Of a stretch of DNA of 64,000 nt, positions 51,797 through 62,467 are shown piece by piece. Source of the stretch: Paenibacillus abyssi (lineage in GTDB: Bacteria > Bacillota > Bacilli > Paenibacillales > Paenibacillaceae). The stretch lies in NCBI RefSeq assembly GCF_014640295.1, contig NZ_BMGR01000015.1:79162-143161 (forward strand). The letters are read 5' to 3'. The notes under the pieces were generated by a model. The model was not told the DNA's origin and made no database searches. It was given only the letters and a program-made list of their open reading frames with translations. Numbering within the stretch: the stretch's first letter is position 1; each line of letters opens with the position of its first letter. The position numbers and the translations under genes were made by a program.

Positions 51797-52884
51797 TACT
51801 GGCTTTCTCCTTCCTTTGCCGTTTCATTGCTGATTCGAATATTTTTTAAATGTTCTTCATAGGTTTTGCCAAAAAGATGCGTTTGTGAGCCGTCCTTCTT
51901 TGTTACATAGAATAAGTATTCTGTCTCTTCCGGATAGATCGCAGCTTCAATGGATGCTAAGCTCGGGCTTGCAATCGGGCCCGGAGGCATTCCATTGATC
52001 TTGTACGTGTTATATGGGCTGTCAATTTGAAGATCCTTCTCGAATAAACGCTCCTTCGGTTTATCCAGTGCATATTGTACGGTGGCATCGATTTGCAGCG
52101 GCATGCCGATAGCCAATCGATTGTATATGACACCTGCTACCAATGCCCGTTCCTCGTCCACAACGACTTCCCGCTCCACAAGCGAAGCAACAATCATCAT
52201 GTCATGAAATGACAAATTTCGCTCGGCGAGCCTTTCACGCCATCCTTCCGGAAGTCCATTCAGCTTACGATCGAGCTCCTGGAGCATTCTGACGATCATG
52301 TCCTGCTCTGTGCTGTCCTTTTTCATTTCATACGTTTCGGGGAATAGATATCCCTCCAGCAGATGATTCATTTGCTCTCCCGCTTCAATCTTGGAAGCCG
52401 CTTCGGAATAGGTTAACATTGCTTGTGATTCAGCCAGCTCAAGAAACTTTTGTTTATCGATGAGCTCTTCTTCACTAAGCTTGTCCGCGATTTGGAGCAC
52501 GGTAAACCCTTCTGGAATCGTGAACCGGACCGTTTCCGCTTTGACGGTATCGCCGGCATTCAGCTTGGCTATAATCGCCTCGTACTCCATGCCTGGAGTA
52601 AAATCATATACACCCGCTTGAAACCTTGAGCCTTCATTCTGGAACCGCAAATAATATTTAAATAGGAATGCATTACGAATGATGCCCTGTTCCTCAAGAA
52701 TTTCGGCTACTTTAAATGGAGTTGAACCATTCGCGATTTCTACCCGTTTGACTACCCCTTCGGGTGTGGGCTGCAATCCATACCATACATATAGAGCAGT
52801 GCCTGCAGCTGCGACCAACATCAGACCAAGCAGCGCTAACACCACCCATAAGGTGATGCGGCTTTTGCGTATCGCTGTACTCAC
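51796..52884 (-). CDS. mltG: Endolytic murein transglycosylase MltG
   Basis: 362 residues from a GTG after GAGGAAGGTTATCACGGC; an in-frame extension upstream overlaps a hairpin and is rejected. One N-terminal helix (TLWVVLALLGLMLVAAAGTALYVWYG), a LysM-like segment, then the YceG domain with the catalytic Glu in ASLVEREVV and the end motif IASPSLASIEAAIYPEETEYLFYV. It cuts nascent glycan strands outside the membrane. The link with IreB and PBPs in this cluster is conserved in Firmicutes. Confidence 0.9.
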   Translation of the reverse strand: MSTAIRKSRITLWVVLALLGLMLVAAAGTALYVWYGLQPTPEGVVKRVEIANGSTPFKVAEILEEQGIIRNAFLFKYYLRFQNEGSRFQAGVYDFTPGMEYEAIIAKLNAGDTVKAETVRFTIPEGFTVLQIADKLSEEELIDKQKFLELAESQAMLTYSEAASKIEAGEQMNHLLEGYLFPETYEMKKDSTEQDMIVRMLQELDRKLNGLPEGWRERLAERNLSFHDMMIVASLVEREVVVDEERALVAGVIYNRLAIGMPLQIDATVQYALDKPKERLFEKDLQIDSPYNTYKINGMPPGPIASPSLASIEAAIYPEETEYLFYVTKKDGSQTHLFGKTYEEHLKNIRISNETAKEGESQ

Positions 52885-52916
52885 GCCGTGATAACCTTCC
52901 TCTCCTCTCGCAAATA

Positions 52917-52956
52917 GAAACGACTTCGCCGCCCTGATTCGTGACGAAGCCGTTTC
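52917..52956 (-). terminator. Hairpin between DUF1292 gene and mltG
   Basis: On the minus strand GAAACGGCTTCG pairs with CGAAGTCGTTTC (one mismatch), followed by TATTTGCG, a weak T-tract. It may be an attenuator that separates the ireB-DUF1292 part of the operon from mltG. Confidence 0.4.
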
Positions 52957-53051
52957 GCTTTGCGATATGACTTGTATTAAGGGAACAGCCTTTTTCCTTT
53001 TTGAAAAGGGACGGTTTGCACCGCCCCTCCTCAATTGCCTATACAGTTGGA

Positions 53052-53366
53052 TTAAGGCAGATCCTCGCCAGAGAACAATAACTCGTCATAGGCTTCAGCC
53101 GCAGCTTCCCATTCTTCTTCATCATCAATCGATTCGAGCCCCAGCTCGCCGCCCGGCCCTTCAATGACACGGAAGAATGCAACCTCGTCCGCTTTGCGCA
53201 TCGCATGTGTCTGCAATCCGGCATAAGCCGAACCGCCAATGCGAAATTCCGCCACAATCCGATAAGCTTCCTCGACTCCGTCTTCGGATACGAGTTCGAT
53301 CTCCGGTCCGTAAAGCTCGTTAAGACGAGTCAACCGCTCAGGCTGTCCGTTATGATGCAAACTCAT
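53052..53366 (-). CDS. DUF1292 family protein (second copy)
   Basis: 104 residues from the ATG after GAGGAGCTGTGTA. An acidic protein with the DUF1292 pattern (E-x-V-AEFRIGGSAYAGLQ ... EVAFFRVIEG ... DDEEEWEAAAEAYDELL). It has a basic N-terminal part, LHHNGQPERLTRLNELYG, that the neighbouring copy at 53392-53688 lacks. It lies 25 bases after that copy. The family has no known function. Two adjacent copies are uncommon. Confidence 0.75.
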   Translation of the reverse strand: MSLHHNGQPERLTRLNELYGPEIELVSEDGVEEAYRIVAEFRIGGSAYAGLQTHAMRKADEVAFFRVIEGPGGELGLESIDDEEEWEAAAEAYDELLFSGEDLP

Positions 53367-53391
53367 TACACAGCTCCTCTCAGCAGATGGA

Positions 53392-53688
53392 TCAGTCGCC
53401 CTCTTCCATCTCACCCAGCAGTGTATTGAATGTTTCTTCAACCATATTCCATTCTTCTTCGTCTTCGATCGTGTACAATTTCAGATCATCGCCGTCTTCC
53501 TCATAGCGGAAAGCGTACACCTCTTCAGATTCATCATCTTCCGAATGGAGAGGAACAACCATCATATACTTTTGGTCGGATTCATCAACCTCAAATTTCA
53601 TGATGACTTCGAATTCCTCTTCATTTCCTTCTTCATCCGGAATATAAATGATTTCCGGCTCTTCAAACTGCATGTCGTCCTTTGTCAT
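53392..53688 (-). CDS. DUF1292 family protein (YrzB type)
   Basis: 98 residues from the ATG after GTGAGGGTAACG. Very acidic (IIYIPDEEGNEEEFEVIMKFEVDES, YAFRYEEDGDDLKLYTIEDEEEW). It matches B. subtilis YrzB by sequence pattern and by its position between ruvX and mltG. It is probably cytoplasmic, and the function is unknown. Confidence 0.85.
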   Translation of the reverse strand: MTKDDMQFEEPEIIYIPDEEGNEEEFEVIMKFEVDESDQKYMMVVPLHSEDDESEEVYAFRYEEDGDDLKLYTIEDEEEWNMVEETFNTLLGEMEEGD

Positions 53689-53696
53689 CGTTACCC

Positions 53697-54113
53697 TCAC
53701 CTTTTCGTTTTAGAGTCGAGAAAATTTTGCAAAATGAGCGCTGCTGCCATTTTGTCTACCACTAACTTTCTTTTCTTGCGGCTGATGTCCGCCTCAAGCA
53801 GAGTCCGTTCTGCGGATACGGTGGTCAGCCTTTCATCCCAAAGGTGAACAGGTAAGTTCAGTTTCTCACGCAGATTCTGCGCAAATGCGATGCAAATTTC
53901 GCCACGCGGTCCAATCGTGCCGTTCATGTTCTTCGGAAGACCGACCACGATTTCTGTTACTTCATGTTGGCGGACCAAATCCGCGATTTCATCCAGCTCC
54001 CTGCCATCGCGCCTTGTCTCCACGACTCCGACGCCCTGTGCGGTCCACTGGAGTGCATCGCTGACCGCTACGCCAATTCTGCGATCGCCGTAATCCAATC
54101 CCATCAAACGCAT
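53697..54113 (-). CDS. ruvX: Holliday junction resolvase-like RuvX (YqgF)
   Basis: 138 residues with the RNase H-like fold: MGLDYGDRRIGVAVSD (first Asp), EIVVGLPKNMNGTIGPRG, VHLWDERLTTVSAERTLLE and KMAAALILQNFLD with the last Asp/metal residues. The family is essential, acting on rRNA processing or DNA junctions. It lies between ireB and the DUF1292 genes in the conserved alaS-ireB-ruvX-DUF1292-mltG order. Confidence 0.93.
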   Translation of the reverse strand: MRLMGLDYGDRRIGVAVSDALQWTAQGVGVVETRRDGRELDEIADLVRQHEVTEIVVGLPKNMNGTIGPRGEICIAFAQNLREKLNLPVHLWDERLTTVSAERTLLEADISRKKRKLVVDKMAAALILQNFLDSKTKR

Positions 54114-54147
54114 GCTTCGTCCGGCCTCATTTCAATATCGGTGTCCA

Positions 54148-54408
54148 TTATCTGTGCTGACTTAGATAATTCCGAACGAGCTCTTCGATTAATTCATCGC
54201 GCTCTTTCTTGCGAACCAGACTCCTGGCGTTGTTGTGGCGCGGAATGTAGGCAGGATCACCTGATAGTAAATACCCGACAATTTGGTTAATCGGATTGTA
54301 CTCCTTTTCCACCAACGCGTCGTATACCGTCAGAAGAATCTCCTTGGAGGATGTCTCCATCTCTTCCGGTTTCACATCAAACTTCATTGTTTTATCCATG
54401 GAACTCAT
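54148..54408 (-). CDS. ireB: IreB family regulatory phosphoprotein (DUF965)
   Basis: 86 residues from the ATG after GTGAGGTGCTGGCG. It begins [16 protein letters not shown] and includes [34 protein letters not shown], the family signature. In Enterococcus it is the target of the PrkC-type kinase IreK and controls cell-envelope stress and cephalosporin resistance. The early Thr7 is a candidate phosphorylation site. It sits 39 bases after alaS. Confidence 0.93.
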   Translation of the reverse strand: MSSMDKTMKFDVKPEEMETSSKEILLTVYDALVEKEYNPINQIVGYLLSGDPAYIPRHNNARSLVRKKERDELIEELVRNYLSQHR

Positions 54409-54452
54409 CGCCAGCACCTCACTTTCAAGGTAAAGCAGTTATCCTGTTTCTA

Positions 54453-57086
54453 TCATATCACACTTGACTGTGAAAGAACCAGTTCTTCTGCAAGCTTAAA
54501 CGCTTCTTCTAATTTGGAGGCGTCTTTTCCGCCTGCCTGCGCCATGTCCGGACGACCGCCGCCGCCGCCGCCGCAGCATGCTGCAACCTCTTTGATCAGC
54601 TTCCCGGCGTGCAATCCTTTCTTCACCAAATCCGGTGATACCGAAACGACCAGATTCACTTTTTCGTCTTGTACGGCCCCAAGCACCAACACCGCAGAAT
54701 CAAACTTGCCCTTTAATTCATCTGCGATACCACGCAGCGCTTCCATGCTGTCCGCGCTGACCTGTGCTGCAAGAACAGTAATTCCTCCAACGGTTTTTGC
54801 TTTTGTCTCGAGGGTTCCCGCTTCGATTCTGCCTAACTTCGCCTGCAGCGACTCCTTCTCGCGCATGAGGTCTTTGACCTGGGCATAAAGCGCATCAATA
54901 CGTTTAGGCACATCATTCATATTGGATTTCAGCAGCTCCGATGCTTGCTTTAACAGCTCCAACTGCCCATCCATATAGGTATAAGCATGCTTGCCGGTGA
55001 CCGCTTCGATCCTTCTTACGCCGGATCCGATCCCTGATTCACCGATCAGCTTGAAGAGACCGATTTGAGCGGTGTTCTGCACGTGACATCCCCCGCACAG
55101 CTCAATGCTGTATCCGCCTACCTGCACCACGCGGACGACATCGCCATACTTTTCGCCAAACAGCGCCATCGCACCCATCGACTTGGCTTCCGCAATTGGC
55201 TTGCTCTCGATGATAACAGGCGTGCCAAGCCAGATTTGCTCATTGACGCGTCTTTCGATTTCAGAGATCTCCTCCTCCGTAATACTGCCCAAGTGAGAGA
55301 AGTCAAACCGCAGGCGCTCCGGTTCAACAAGCGATCCCGCTTGGTTTACGTGGTCGCCGAGCACTTCCTTGAGCGCTTTATGCAGCAGGTGGGTAGCGGT
55401 ATGATTTTTCACGATATCCTCACGCTTTGAACGCGAAACCTCCGCTTGAACGGTGTCTCCGACACGAAGCGTTCCGGACGTGATGATAATTTGATGCACA
55501 TGCTGGCCCAGCGGCGCTTTGGATACCTCTTCCACATCGGCCTGCACGCCTTTTCCTGAGATTGAACCATAATCGCTTACCTGTCCGCCGCTCTCCGCGT
55601 AAAACGGCGTCCGGTCAAGCAGTACCAAGCAGCGGCTGCCTTCTCCGGCAATATCCACCAATTGGTCATTCATGATAATTGCGGTTATTTTCGCTTCGGT
55701 TACCAATTCATTATAACCAACGAATTCGCTTTTAACCGTGAGCTCGGCGAGCGGCCCGCCCTGTACCTTCATGCTTCCGCTGTCCTGCCTTGCGGCGCGC
55801 GCGCGATCCCGCTGCGACTGCATCGCTTGGTCGAATCCTTCACGGTCAACAACAAGGCCCTGCTCAGAGGCGTAATCCTCGGTTAAATCGAATGGAAAAC
55901 CATACGTATCATAGAGCTTGAAAGCATCCGCTCCGTCGATTGCCGTCGCTCCTGCCGATTTCGCTGCAGCAACCAGCTCACCCAGAATTGCCAGGCCATC
56001 CGACAAGGTCTCATGAAAGCGTTCCTCTTCGTTGCGGATCACACGCTCGATAAATTCTCTTTTTTCAACAACTTCCGGGTAATATACGCCCATAACTTCA
56101 CCGACTACGGGAGTCAGCTCATACAGGAACGGACGGTCTATGCCGAGCGTTTTGCCATAACGGACCGCACGCCGAAGCAGCCTGCGAATGACATATCCGC
56201 GGCCTTCGTTGGAAGGGAGCACGCCGTCTCCAACAGAGAAAGCCACGGTACGGATATGGTCGGCAATAACTTTAAGCGCGATATCCGTTTCATTATTCAC
56301 GTGATATTTCACATTCGCGATTGCACAAGTGCGATCGATGATCGGCCGGAACAAATCGGTGTCGAAGTTGGAATCGACATCCTGCAGAATCGAAGCAAAA
56401 CGCTCGAGTCCGGCGCCGGTATCGATATTTTTATTCGGAAGCGGCGTGTAGCTGCCGTCTTTGTTGTGGTTAAACTGGGAAAATACAAGGTTCCATACTT
56501 CCAGGAATCGCTCATTCTCCCCGCCTGGCGTACATTCCGGGTCGGACAAATCACCGTATTTATCACCACGGTCATAGAAAATTTCGGTACAAGGACCGCA
56601 AGGTCCTTCGCCGATATCCCAGAAGTTATCCTGCAGCCTGATAATGCGTTCCTGCGGCAGGCCGATTTTCTTGTTCCAAATTTCGTATGCTTCTTCATCC
56701 TCGGGATAGACGGTTACGGACAAGCGTTCAGGATCAAAGCCGATCCACTGCGGACTGGTCAGAAACTCCCATGCCCACGTAATCGTCTCTTCTTTGAAAT
56801 AATCGCCGATCGAGAAATTTCCGAGCATCTCAAAAAATGTATGATGGCGTTTCGTTTTGCCCACGTTCTCGATGTCATTGGTGCGGATACATTTTTGGGA
56901 ATTGGCGATTCTCGGATTTTCCGGCACGACACGGCCGTCAAAGTAAGCTTTAAGCGGAGCCATACCCGCATTAATCCATAGCAAAGACGGGTCATTATGC
57001 GGAACTAACGGTGCGCTTGGTTCAATTGTATGGCCTTTGCTTTCGAAGAATGCAAGCCATTTGGAACGTATTTCACTTGCTTTCAT
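54453..57086 (-). CDS. alaS: Alanyl-tRNA synthetase
   Basis: 877 residues from the ATG after GGAGGCAGTGATAACC. It begins [19 protein letters not shown], has the class II catalytic part ([16 protein letters not shown]), the editing site [11 protein letters not shown] plus [13 protein letters not shown] (zinc and editing Cys), a coiled coil and the C-terminal oligomerisation domain with [17 protein letters not shown]. It charges tRNA-Ala. Expression is governed by a T-box leader. Confidence 0.97.
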   Translation of the reverse strand: MKASEIRSKWLAFFESKGHTIEPSAPLVPHNDPSLLWINAGMAPLKAYFDGRVVPENPRIANSQKCIRTNDIENVGKTKRHHTFFEMLGNFSIGDYFKEETITWAWEFLTSPQWIGFDPERLSVTVYPEDEEAYEIWNKKIGLPQERIIRLQDNFWDIGEGPCGPCTEIFYDRGDKYGDLSDPECTPGGENERFLEVWNLVFSQFNHNKDGSYTPLPNKNIDTGAGLERFASILQDVDSNFDTDLFRPIIDRTCAIANVKYHVNNETDIALKVIADHIRTVAFSVGDGVLPSNEGRGYVIRRLLRRAVRYGKTLGIDRPFLYELTPVVGEVMGVYYPEVVEKREFIERVIRNEEERFHETLSDGLAILGELVAAAKSAGATAIDGADAFKLYDTYGFPFDLTEDYASEQGLVVDREGFDQAMQSQRDRARAARQDSGSMKVQGGPLAELTVKSEFVGYNELVTEAKITAIIMNDQLVDIAGEGSRCLVLLDRTPFYAESGGQVSDYGSISGKGVQADVEEVSKAPLGQHVHQIIITSGTLRVGDTVQAEVSRSKREDIVKNHTATHLLHKALKEVLGDHVNQAGSLVEPERLRFDFSHLGSITEEEISEIERRVNEQIWLGTPVIIESKPIAEAKSMGAMALFGEKYGDVVRVVQVGGYSIELCGGCHVQNTAQIGLFKLIGESGIGSGVRRIEAVTGKHAYTYMDGQLELLKQASELLKSNMNDVPKRIDALYAQVKDLMREKESLQAKLGRIEAGTLETKAKTVGGITVLAAQVSADSMEALRGIADELKGKFDSAVLVLGAVQDEKVNLVVSVSPDLVKKGLHAGKLIKEVAACCGGGGGGRPDMAQAGGKDASKLEEAFKLAEELVLSQSSVI

Positions 57087-57107
57087 GGTTATCACTGCCT
57101 CCACTCG

Positions 57108-57390
57108 AAATAAAAATAAAAAAAGCCCCTACAAAAGCAGGGACGAAATCTCATTCGCGGTACCACCCTGGTTATTGCGCAGCTGTTCTTCATGCGAGAA
57201 CAGGCACAATCGCCTTAAAAGGACGTTAACGGATCCTCCCGGTGAAGTTCATTCACACTCCGAAACCAGCGTTCAGCGGTACTTCGTCATAGAACCCTTC
57301 CAGCCATTGCAAAGGCAGATTATTCGCTTGCAATGGGGCTCCTTCTCTGTATGACGGGCTACAGCTTACTACGTTCCATCATCGATTTAA
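57108..57390 (-). promoter_or_regulatory. T-box riboswitch of alaS
   Basis: On the minus strand the leader holds the antiterminator T-box AGGGTGGTACCGCG (around 57156-57170). A terminator stem (GTCCCTGC with GTAGGGGC, then TTTTTTT) lies at 57145-57112. The Stem I segment TGAACGCTGG puts a GCU (Ala) specifier at 57270-57268. Uncharged tRNA-Ala should pair with GCU and the T-box bulge and allow read-through. Confidence 0.92.
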
Positions 57391-57420
57391 ATTATAGTAT
57401 ATCCCCAGCCATGACTGGTG

Positions 57421-58491
57421 TCAAATGGTCTTTCTTCTGACATAGTAAGCGAAGATGTGCTGCAAGATCACCTTTAATGCAGCGAAGATCGGAACCGCCA
57501 AGATCATCCCGACGACGCCTGCCAGCTCCCCTCCGACAAGCAGTGCGAAAATAATCGACAGCGGATGCATATGCAGTGTTCTGCCGACCACCTGCGGGGA
57601 AATAATATTGCCCTCGAGTATTTGGCATATTGTGTTGACAACAATGACTAAGAGCATCATTTTAACCGATATGGTGGAAGCCATAATGAGAGCAGGAGCA
57701 GCTCCGAAAAAAGGACCAAGATACGGAATAATGTTAAATACAGCTACCAAACCCGCGAGCAGGAACGCATACGGCATACCGATCAGCCAGTACCCGAGAT
57801 AAGCCAGTATACCGACAATCAGGCACACCAGAAACTGACCGCGGATATAATTGCCAAGCGCATCATCGATATCCTTCAGCAGGCGAACTGTGCTTTTTCT
57901 GTGGGAGCGCGGGACAAAAGTGATAACCGTACGTTCGAACACATCAAAGTCCTTCAAAATATAAAAGGCCAGAAAAGGAATGATAAACGAAATAAAAACG
58001 ACATTCAACATCGCTCCGATGTTATTAAGGAAAGACACCACAGCCGCACTCAACCTCTTTTCCAGCTCGTTAATCGAGTTGGCGATCCCGGAGCGGACGC
58101 TTTGGGGCAAAAATGAATTGTTGTTCAAATCATCAAACAAGCTTTGGGCCCGCATCGTAAGCTCAGGCGCATGCTCATTCAATTCTTCCATCTGATCGAT
58201 GAACATCGGGATGACATTCATTAAGACAACCGTGATGGAAGCGCAAAAAACAGCATAGATAAGCAGCACAGCGATCGAACGGGGAACCTTTCGGTCGGCC
58301 AGCAGATTCACGATGGGATGAAGCACATAGGAAATAATCATCGCGATCATGAAAGGCGCCAATACCGCTTTTAGGAAATTATAAATATGTACAATAATCG
58401 GCTTGACCAGCAGCAATAAAAACAGTGCAAGCAGCCCGAGTATGAGATAGACCAATACAGCGAACGGTTTGCGGTTTGTAAATTTCTCCAA
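57421..58491 (-). CDS. AI-2E family transporter (YrrI type)
   Basis: 356 residues from a TTG after GAGAGGGGCGGCTGAAG; the frame extends 34 codons upstream but without a good site. About seven helices, with family end segment SIIFALLVGGELAGVVGMILAVPIFAALKVI. It is the homologue of YrrI beside alaS in B. subtilis. A possible role is export of a metabolite. It is only distantly related to the paralogue at 43907-45037. Confidence 0.82.
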   Translation of the reverse strand: MEKFTNRKPFAVLVYLILGLLALFLLLLVKPIIVHIYNFLKAVLAPFMIAMIISYVLHPIVNLLADRKVPRSIAVLLIYAVFCASITVVLMNVIPMFIDQMEELNEHAPELTMRAQSLFDDLNNNSFLPQSVRSGIANSINELEKRLSAAVVSFLNNIGAMLNVVFISFIIPFLAFYILKDFDVFERTVITFVPRSHRKSTVRLLKDIDDALGNYIRGQFLVCLIVGILAYLGYWLIGMPYAFLLAGLVAVFNIIPYLGPFFGAAPALIMASTISVKMMLLVIVVNTICQILEGNIISPQVVGRTLHMHPLSIIFALLVGGELAGVVGMILAVPIFAALKVILQHIFAYYVRRKTI

Positions 58492-58601
58492 CTTCAGCCG
58501 CCCCTCTCCGGTTACGATGCGACCTACAAACGACCGGTTTTCAATACAGTATATGTATAGAAGGGACAAAACATCCTTGTCCAACGGCTCCACAGCAAAA
58601 A

Positions 58602-58626
58602 AGAAGACGGCCCAGGGCCGTCTTCT
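58602..58626 (-). terminator. Terminator of the zinc-ribbon gene
   Basis: AGAAGACGGCCC and GGGCCGTCTTCT form a 12-base stem with a one-base gap, so the inner pairs open as loop, followed on the minus strand by TTTTTT. Confidence 0.8.
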
Positions 58627-58631
58627 ATCGT

Positions 58632-58835
58632 TTAAATGCCGTTTGCATGGATATGCGGCAATTCCTCTTCAAAGAATAAATCGTCAAGCGAACTTAATGT
58701 GCCGTCCTCTTCCACTTGATAGACGGACATTTTCTCGCCATTAACTGTCAATTCGATGAAGCATCCCCAGCAATAATATTGATGGGAGCCGATTTTCCCG
58801 ATATCTTTCGAATTGCAATTGGGACATCTCATCAT
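58632..58835 (-). CDS. Small zinc-ribbon protein
   Basis: 67 residues. Cys pairs MMRCPNC (residues 4 and 7) and CWGC (22 and 25) form a zinc ribbon, followed by an acidic tail (DLFFEEELPHIHANGI). GGGAGAATGAAAG precedes two ATGs. Similar small proteins occur next to yrrD in Bacillales. The function is unknown; a nucleic acid or protein-binding role is possible. Confidence 0.8.
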   Translation of the reverse strand: MMRCPNCNSKDIGKIGSHQYYCWGCFIELTVNGEKMSVYQVEEDGTLSSLDDLFFEEELPHIHANGI

Positions 58836-58858
58836 CTTTCATTCTCCCTAATCATCGA

Positions 58859-59383
58859 TTACGGACCGGTCGTATGCTCCAGGTCTTGTTCGGCGCGAAC
58901 CGGAACGAGAATCGTATCCTCCCCCAGCGCGACTTCATCTGGGTAATCCGAAATTCGCAGCCACTTGCGTCCTTCCCTGAGATCCGAGATAAAACCATCC
59001 GTTAATTCGTACCCTACTATAAGGGTACCCTTATTTTGGTCAAAATAAACATCCGTAACCCTGCCAAGCTGCAGACCTTCTACGGTTATGACCGGTAAAT
59101 CCTTCAATTTGATACGGCCCGTATGGAAACACCGGATGATGTCTTCCGCTTTAAGCGAAACCACGGCCTGTGTATCCGATATAAGAACGGCATCCTCCCC
59201 GCATGCGATCACATTGTCCCAATGAATCGCTTGGACGTCCGAAGATATCCACCTTCTTGCTTCGAGTACGATACCCGTCAACAGCCAATGCTCGTCGAAC
59301 CAAATGTCTCTCACTTTGCCGACCCGGTTGCCGGTATTTATGTCGATAACAGGCAGCCCGATCAAAGATTGAAGCTTGATCAC
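58859..59383 (-). CDS. PRC-barrel domain protein (YrrD type)
   Basis: 174 residues, with two PRC-barrel units: IGLPVIDINTGNRVGKVRDIWFDEHWLLTGIVLE (about 6-75) and VEGLQLGRVTDVYFDQNKGTLIVGYEL (about 95-165). YrrD of B. subtilis has the same layout and location. PRC-barrels mediate protein contacts in RNA processing (RimM) and photosynthesis. It probably acts as an adaptor; it lies 17 bases after the cysteine desulfurase gene. Confidence 0.82.
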   Translation of the reverse strand: MIKLQSLIGLPVIDINTGNRVGKVRDIWFDEHWLLTGIVLEARRWISSDVQAIHWDNVIACGEDAVLISDTQAVVSLKAEDIIRCFHTGRIKLKDLPVITVEGLQLGRVTDVYFDQNKGTLIVGYELTDGFISDLREGRKWLRISDYPDEVALGEDTILVPVRAEQDLEHTTGP

Positions 59384-59400
59384 GATGGGTTGGAGGCCTC

Positions 59401-60555
59401 CTAAGCATTATTACGAATACGGGTTGCAATGGTTGCAATTTTTTCGGCCGCGTATTCGATCTCCTCCAAAGTATTCCCCAAACCAAAGCTAAATCGAACC
59501 GCGCTGCGCAATCGCTCTTCCGGTAAAGCCATCGCTTGTAAAACATGAGAGCGCTCGAGCGAGCCGGAAGTGCAGGCAGATCCGCTGGCAGCCGCGATCC
59601 CTTCAATATCCAGATTCATAAGCATCGTTTCCGTGTCCACACCCGGAAAGCTTAGATTAACGATATGAGGTACCCGATAAACATCATGCCCGTTCACGAC
59701 AACCCCGCTATCTCCAAGCAACTGCGCAATACGGCCCACAAAATGCAGCCTTAGCTGCTCCATCGTTTTCCATTTATGCTCGCGGTCTGACACCGCAAGC
59801 TCAACTGCCTTACCAAAACCGGCAATCCCTGCCGCATTTTCCGTTCCCGCACGGCGTTTTCGTTCCTGGGATCCGCCGAGCAGAAGCGCTTCAACAGGTG
59901 TCCCTTTAGCTATGTACAATGCGCCTACGCCTTGGGGCCCGTTAATTTTATGGGCTGAGAAGCTCATCAGATCAACCGGCAGCGAAGCGCAATGTATCGG
60001 AAGCAAGCCTAGGGCTTGTACAGCATCAACATGAAAAACAGCACCGATCTCGCGTGTTATGCCGCCAATCTCTTCGATCGGTTGGGTCGTTCCAACCTCG
60101 TTATTGGCGTACATGACGCTAATCAGCCCTGTATTTTCCTTAATACTTGATTTCAGCTCTTCCAGCGAGATCCTCCCATGAATATCCGGAGACAGCCAAG
60201 TCACGTCAAAACCTTCGCTCGAAAGCTTCTCCGCCGGATGCAGTACAGCATGATGTTCGATTGCAGTTGTGATAATATGAGTCTTCCCGCGTCTGCGCAT
60301 TGCATGCGCCGCTCCGATCAAAGCCATATTGTCGCTCTCAGTACCGCCGGACGTAAAGACGAGCTCGGACGGCTGGCAGCCCATATGAGCTGCGATCCGA
60401 TCCCGAGCTTGGTTCAAGATGCGTTTGCCGTGACGCCCGTTATTGTGAATGCTTGATGGATTGCCTACCAGTCCCCGGTAGACCTCAAGCATGGTATCCA
60501 GAACCTCAGGATGCAGCGGCGTCGAAGCTGCATGATCCAAATAAATGCTTTGCAT
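59401..60555 (-). CDS. Cysteine desulfurase (YrvO/IscS type)
   Basis: 384 residues. PLP-binding Lys203 in SFSAHKINGPQG, the His of IEHHAVLHP, and the active Cys328 in ASGSACTSGSLERSHVL. A class I (IscS/NifS) desulfurase. Beside mnmA, it matches YrvO of B. subtilis, which passes sulfur directly to MnmA for 2-thiouridine at tRNA position 34. It is nine bases downstream of cymR and thus cotranscribed with it. Confidence 0.92.
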   Translation of the reverse strand: MQSIYLDHAASTPLHPEVLDTMLEVYRGLVGNPSSIHNNGRHGKRILNQARDRIAAHMGCQPSELVFTSGGTESDNMALIGAAHAMRRRGKTHIITTAIEHHAVLHPAEKLSSEGFDVTWLSPDIHGRISLEELKSSIKENTGLISVMYANNEVGTTQPIEEIGGITREIGAVFHVDAVQALGLLPIHCASLPVDLMSFSAHKINGPQGVGALYIAKGTPVEALLLGGSQERKRRAGTENAAGIAGFGKAVELAVSDREHKWKTMEQLRLHFVGRIAQLLGDSGVVVNGHDVYRVPHIVNLSFPGVDTETMLMNLDIEGIAAASGSACTSGSLERSHVLQAMALPEERLRSAVRFSFGLGNTLEEIEYAAEKIATIATRIRNNA

Positions 60556-60564
60556 AATCGCTCC

Positions 60565-60984
60565 TTAGATGTAAAACATATAACTGTCCAATTCATTCTC
60601 GCCCTTAAACGATATCAAATCCCCAAGCGTAGTCGAATCCAGCACACTTGCGATGCTGTCTCGAATTTTCAACCAAAGATCACGTTTGGCGGGATCGTCT
60701 TCCTCTGTGAAATCAACAGGGGATATCGGGCCTTCCAGCACCCGAATGATATCTCCGGATGTAATCTGCTCCGGTTCTTTGGAAAGAATGTATCCGCCAT
60801 AAGCGCCTCTAACGCTTTTTACCAGACCCGCATTGCGAAGCGGAGCAATGAGCTGCTCTAAATAATGCTCGGATAATTGATTTCGCTCGGCAATGCTTTT
60901 AAGGGAAATCGGGCCCTCGCCATATTTTGCCGCGAGCTCCATCATAATCGTCAATCCATAACGGCCTTTTGTCGAAATTTTCAA
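60565..60984 (-). CDS. cymR: Rrf2-family cysteine metabolism repressor CymR
   Basis: 139 residues, nearly identical in pattern to B. subtilis CymR: MKISTKGRYGLTIMMELA, HYLEQLIAPLRNAGLVKSVRGAYGGYIL (winged helix with helix-turn-helix) and GDIIRVLEGPISPV. The three iron-sulfur Cys of IscR are missing, so it is not an iron-sulfur sensor. CymR represses cysteine-uptake and synthesis genes together with CysK. It is first in the operon with the desulfurase. Confidence 0.92.
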   Translation of the reverse strand: MKISTKGRYGLTIMMELAAKYGEGPISLKSIAERNQLSEHYLEQLIAPLRNAGLVKSVRGAYGGYILSKEPEQITSGDIIRVLEGPISPVDFTEEDDPAKRDLWLKIRDSIASVLDSTTLGDLISFKGENELDSYMFYI

Positions 60985-61225
60985 GGGAACTCCTCTCCCG
61001 GCTTTTATAACCGACTGAAATTATAGTGGACGTTCTATGCTCATCTTTGGGTAAGAGTGCAGTTCGTTTATACCATTAGTATTCCCATATCACATCTATG
61101 TTAACATACCTAAGCCCGAAATGGATATAAAAGCTTGACATCTTCATGAAAACTTGTTCAAGCTGTGGTACAATAGAGAAGCTGTATTATGGTTCGGCCA
61201 ATGTGCCGGGACTCATAATCAGTAA

Positions 61226-62371
<1,146 letters not shown>

Positions 62372-62402
62372 TTCGGCAGCCATACTTCAAAGTGTTTCCA
62401 TA

Positions 62403-62461
62403 CAAAAACCGGTTAACCATGAAGCAGCCGCGCGCGGCCTGCCAAGGTAACCGGTTTTTTT
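62403..62461. terminator. Bidirectional terminator between mnmA and CNNM gene
   Basis: AAAAACCGGTTAACC and GGTAACCGGTTTTTTT pair with one bulged A, with T-runs on both strands. It lies between convergent genes. Confidence 0.8.
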
Positions 62462-62467
62462 ATTATG

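Noticed and set aside
56013..56981. 322-codon plus-strand frame inside alaS
   Set aside because: Antisense shadow of a strongly conserved synthetase gene.
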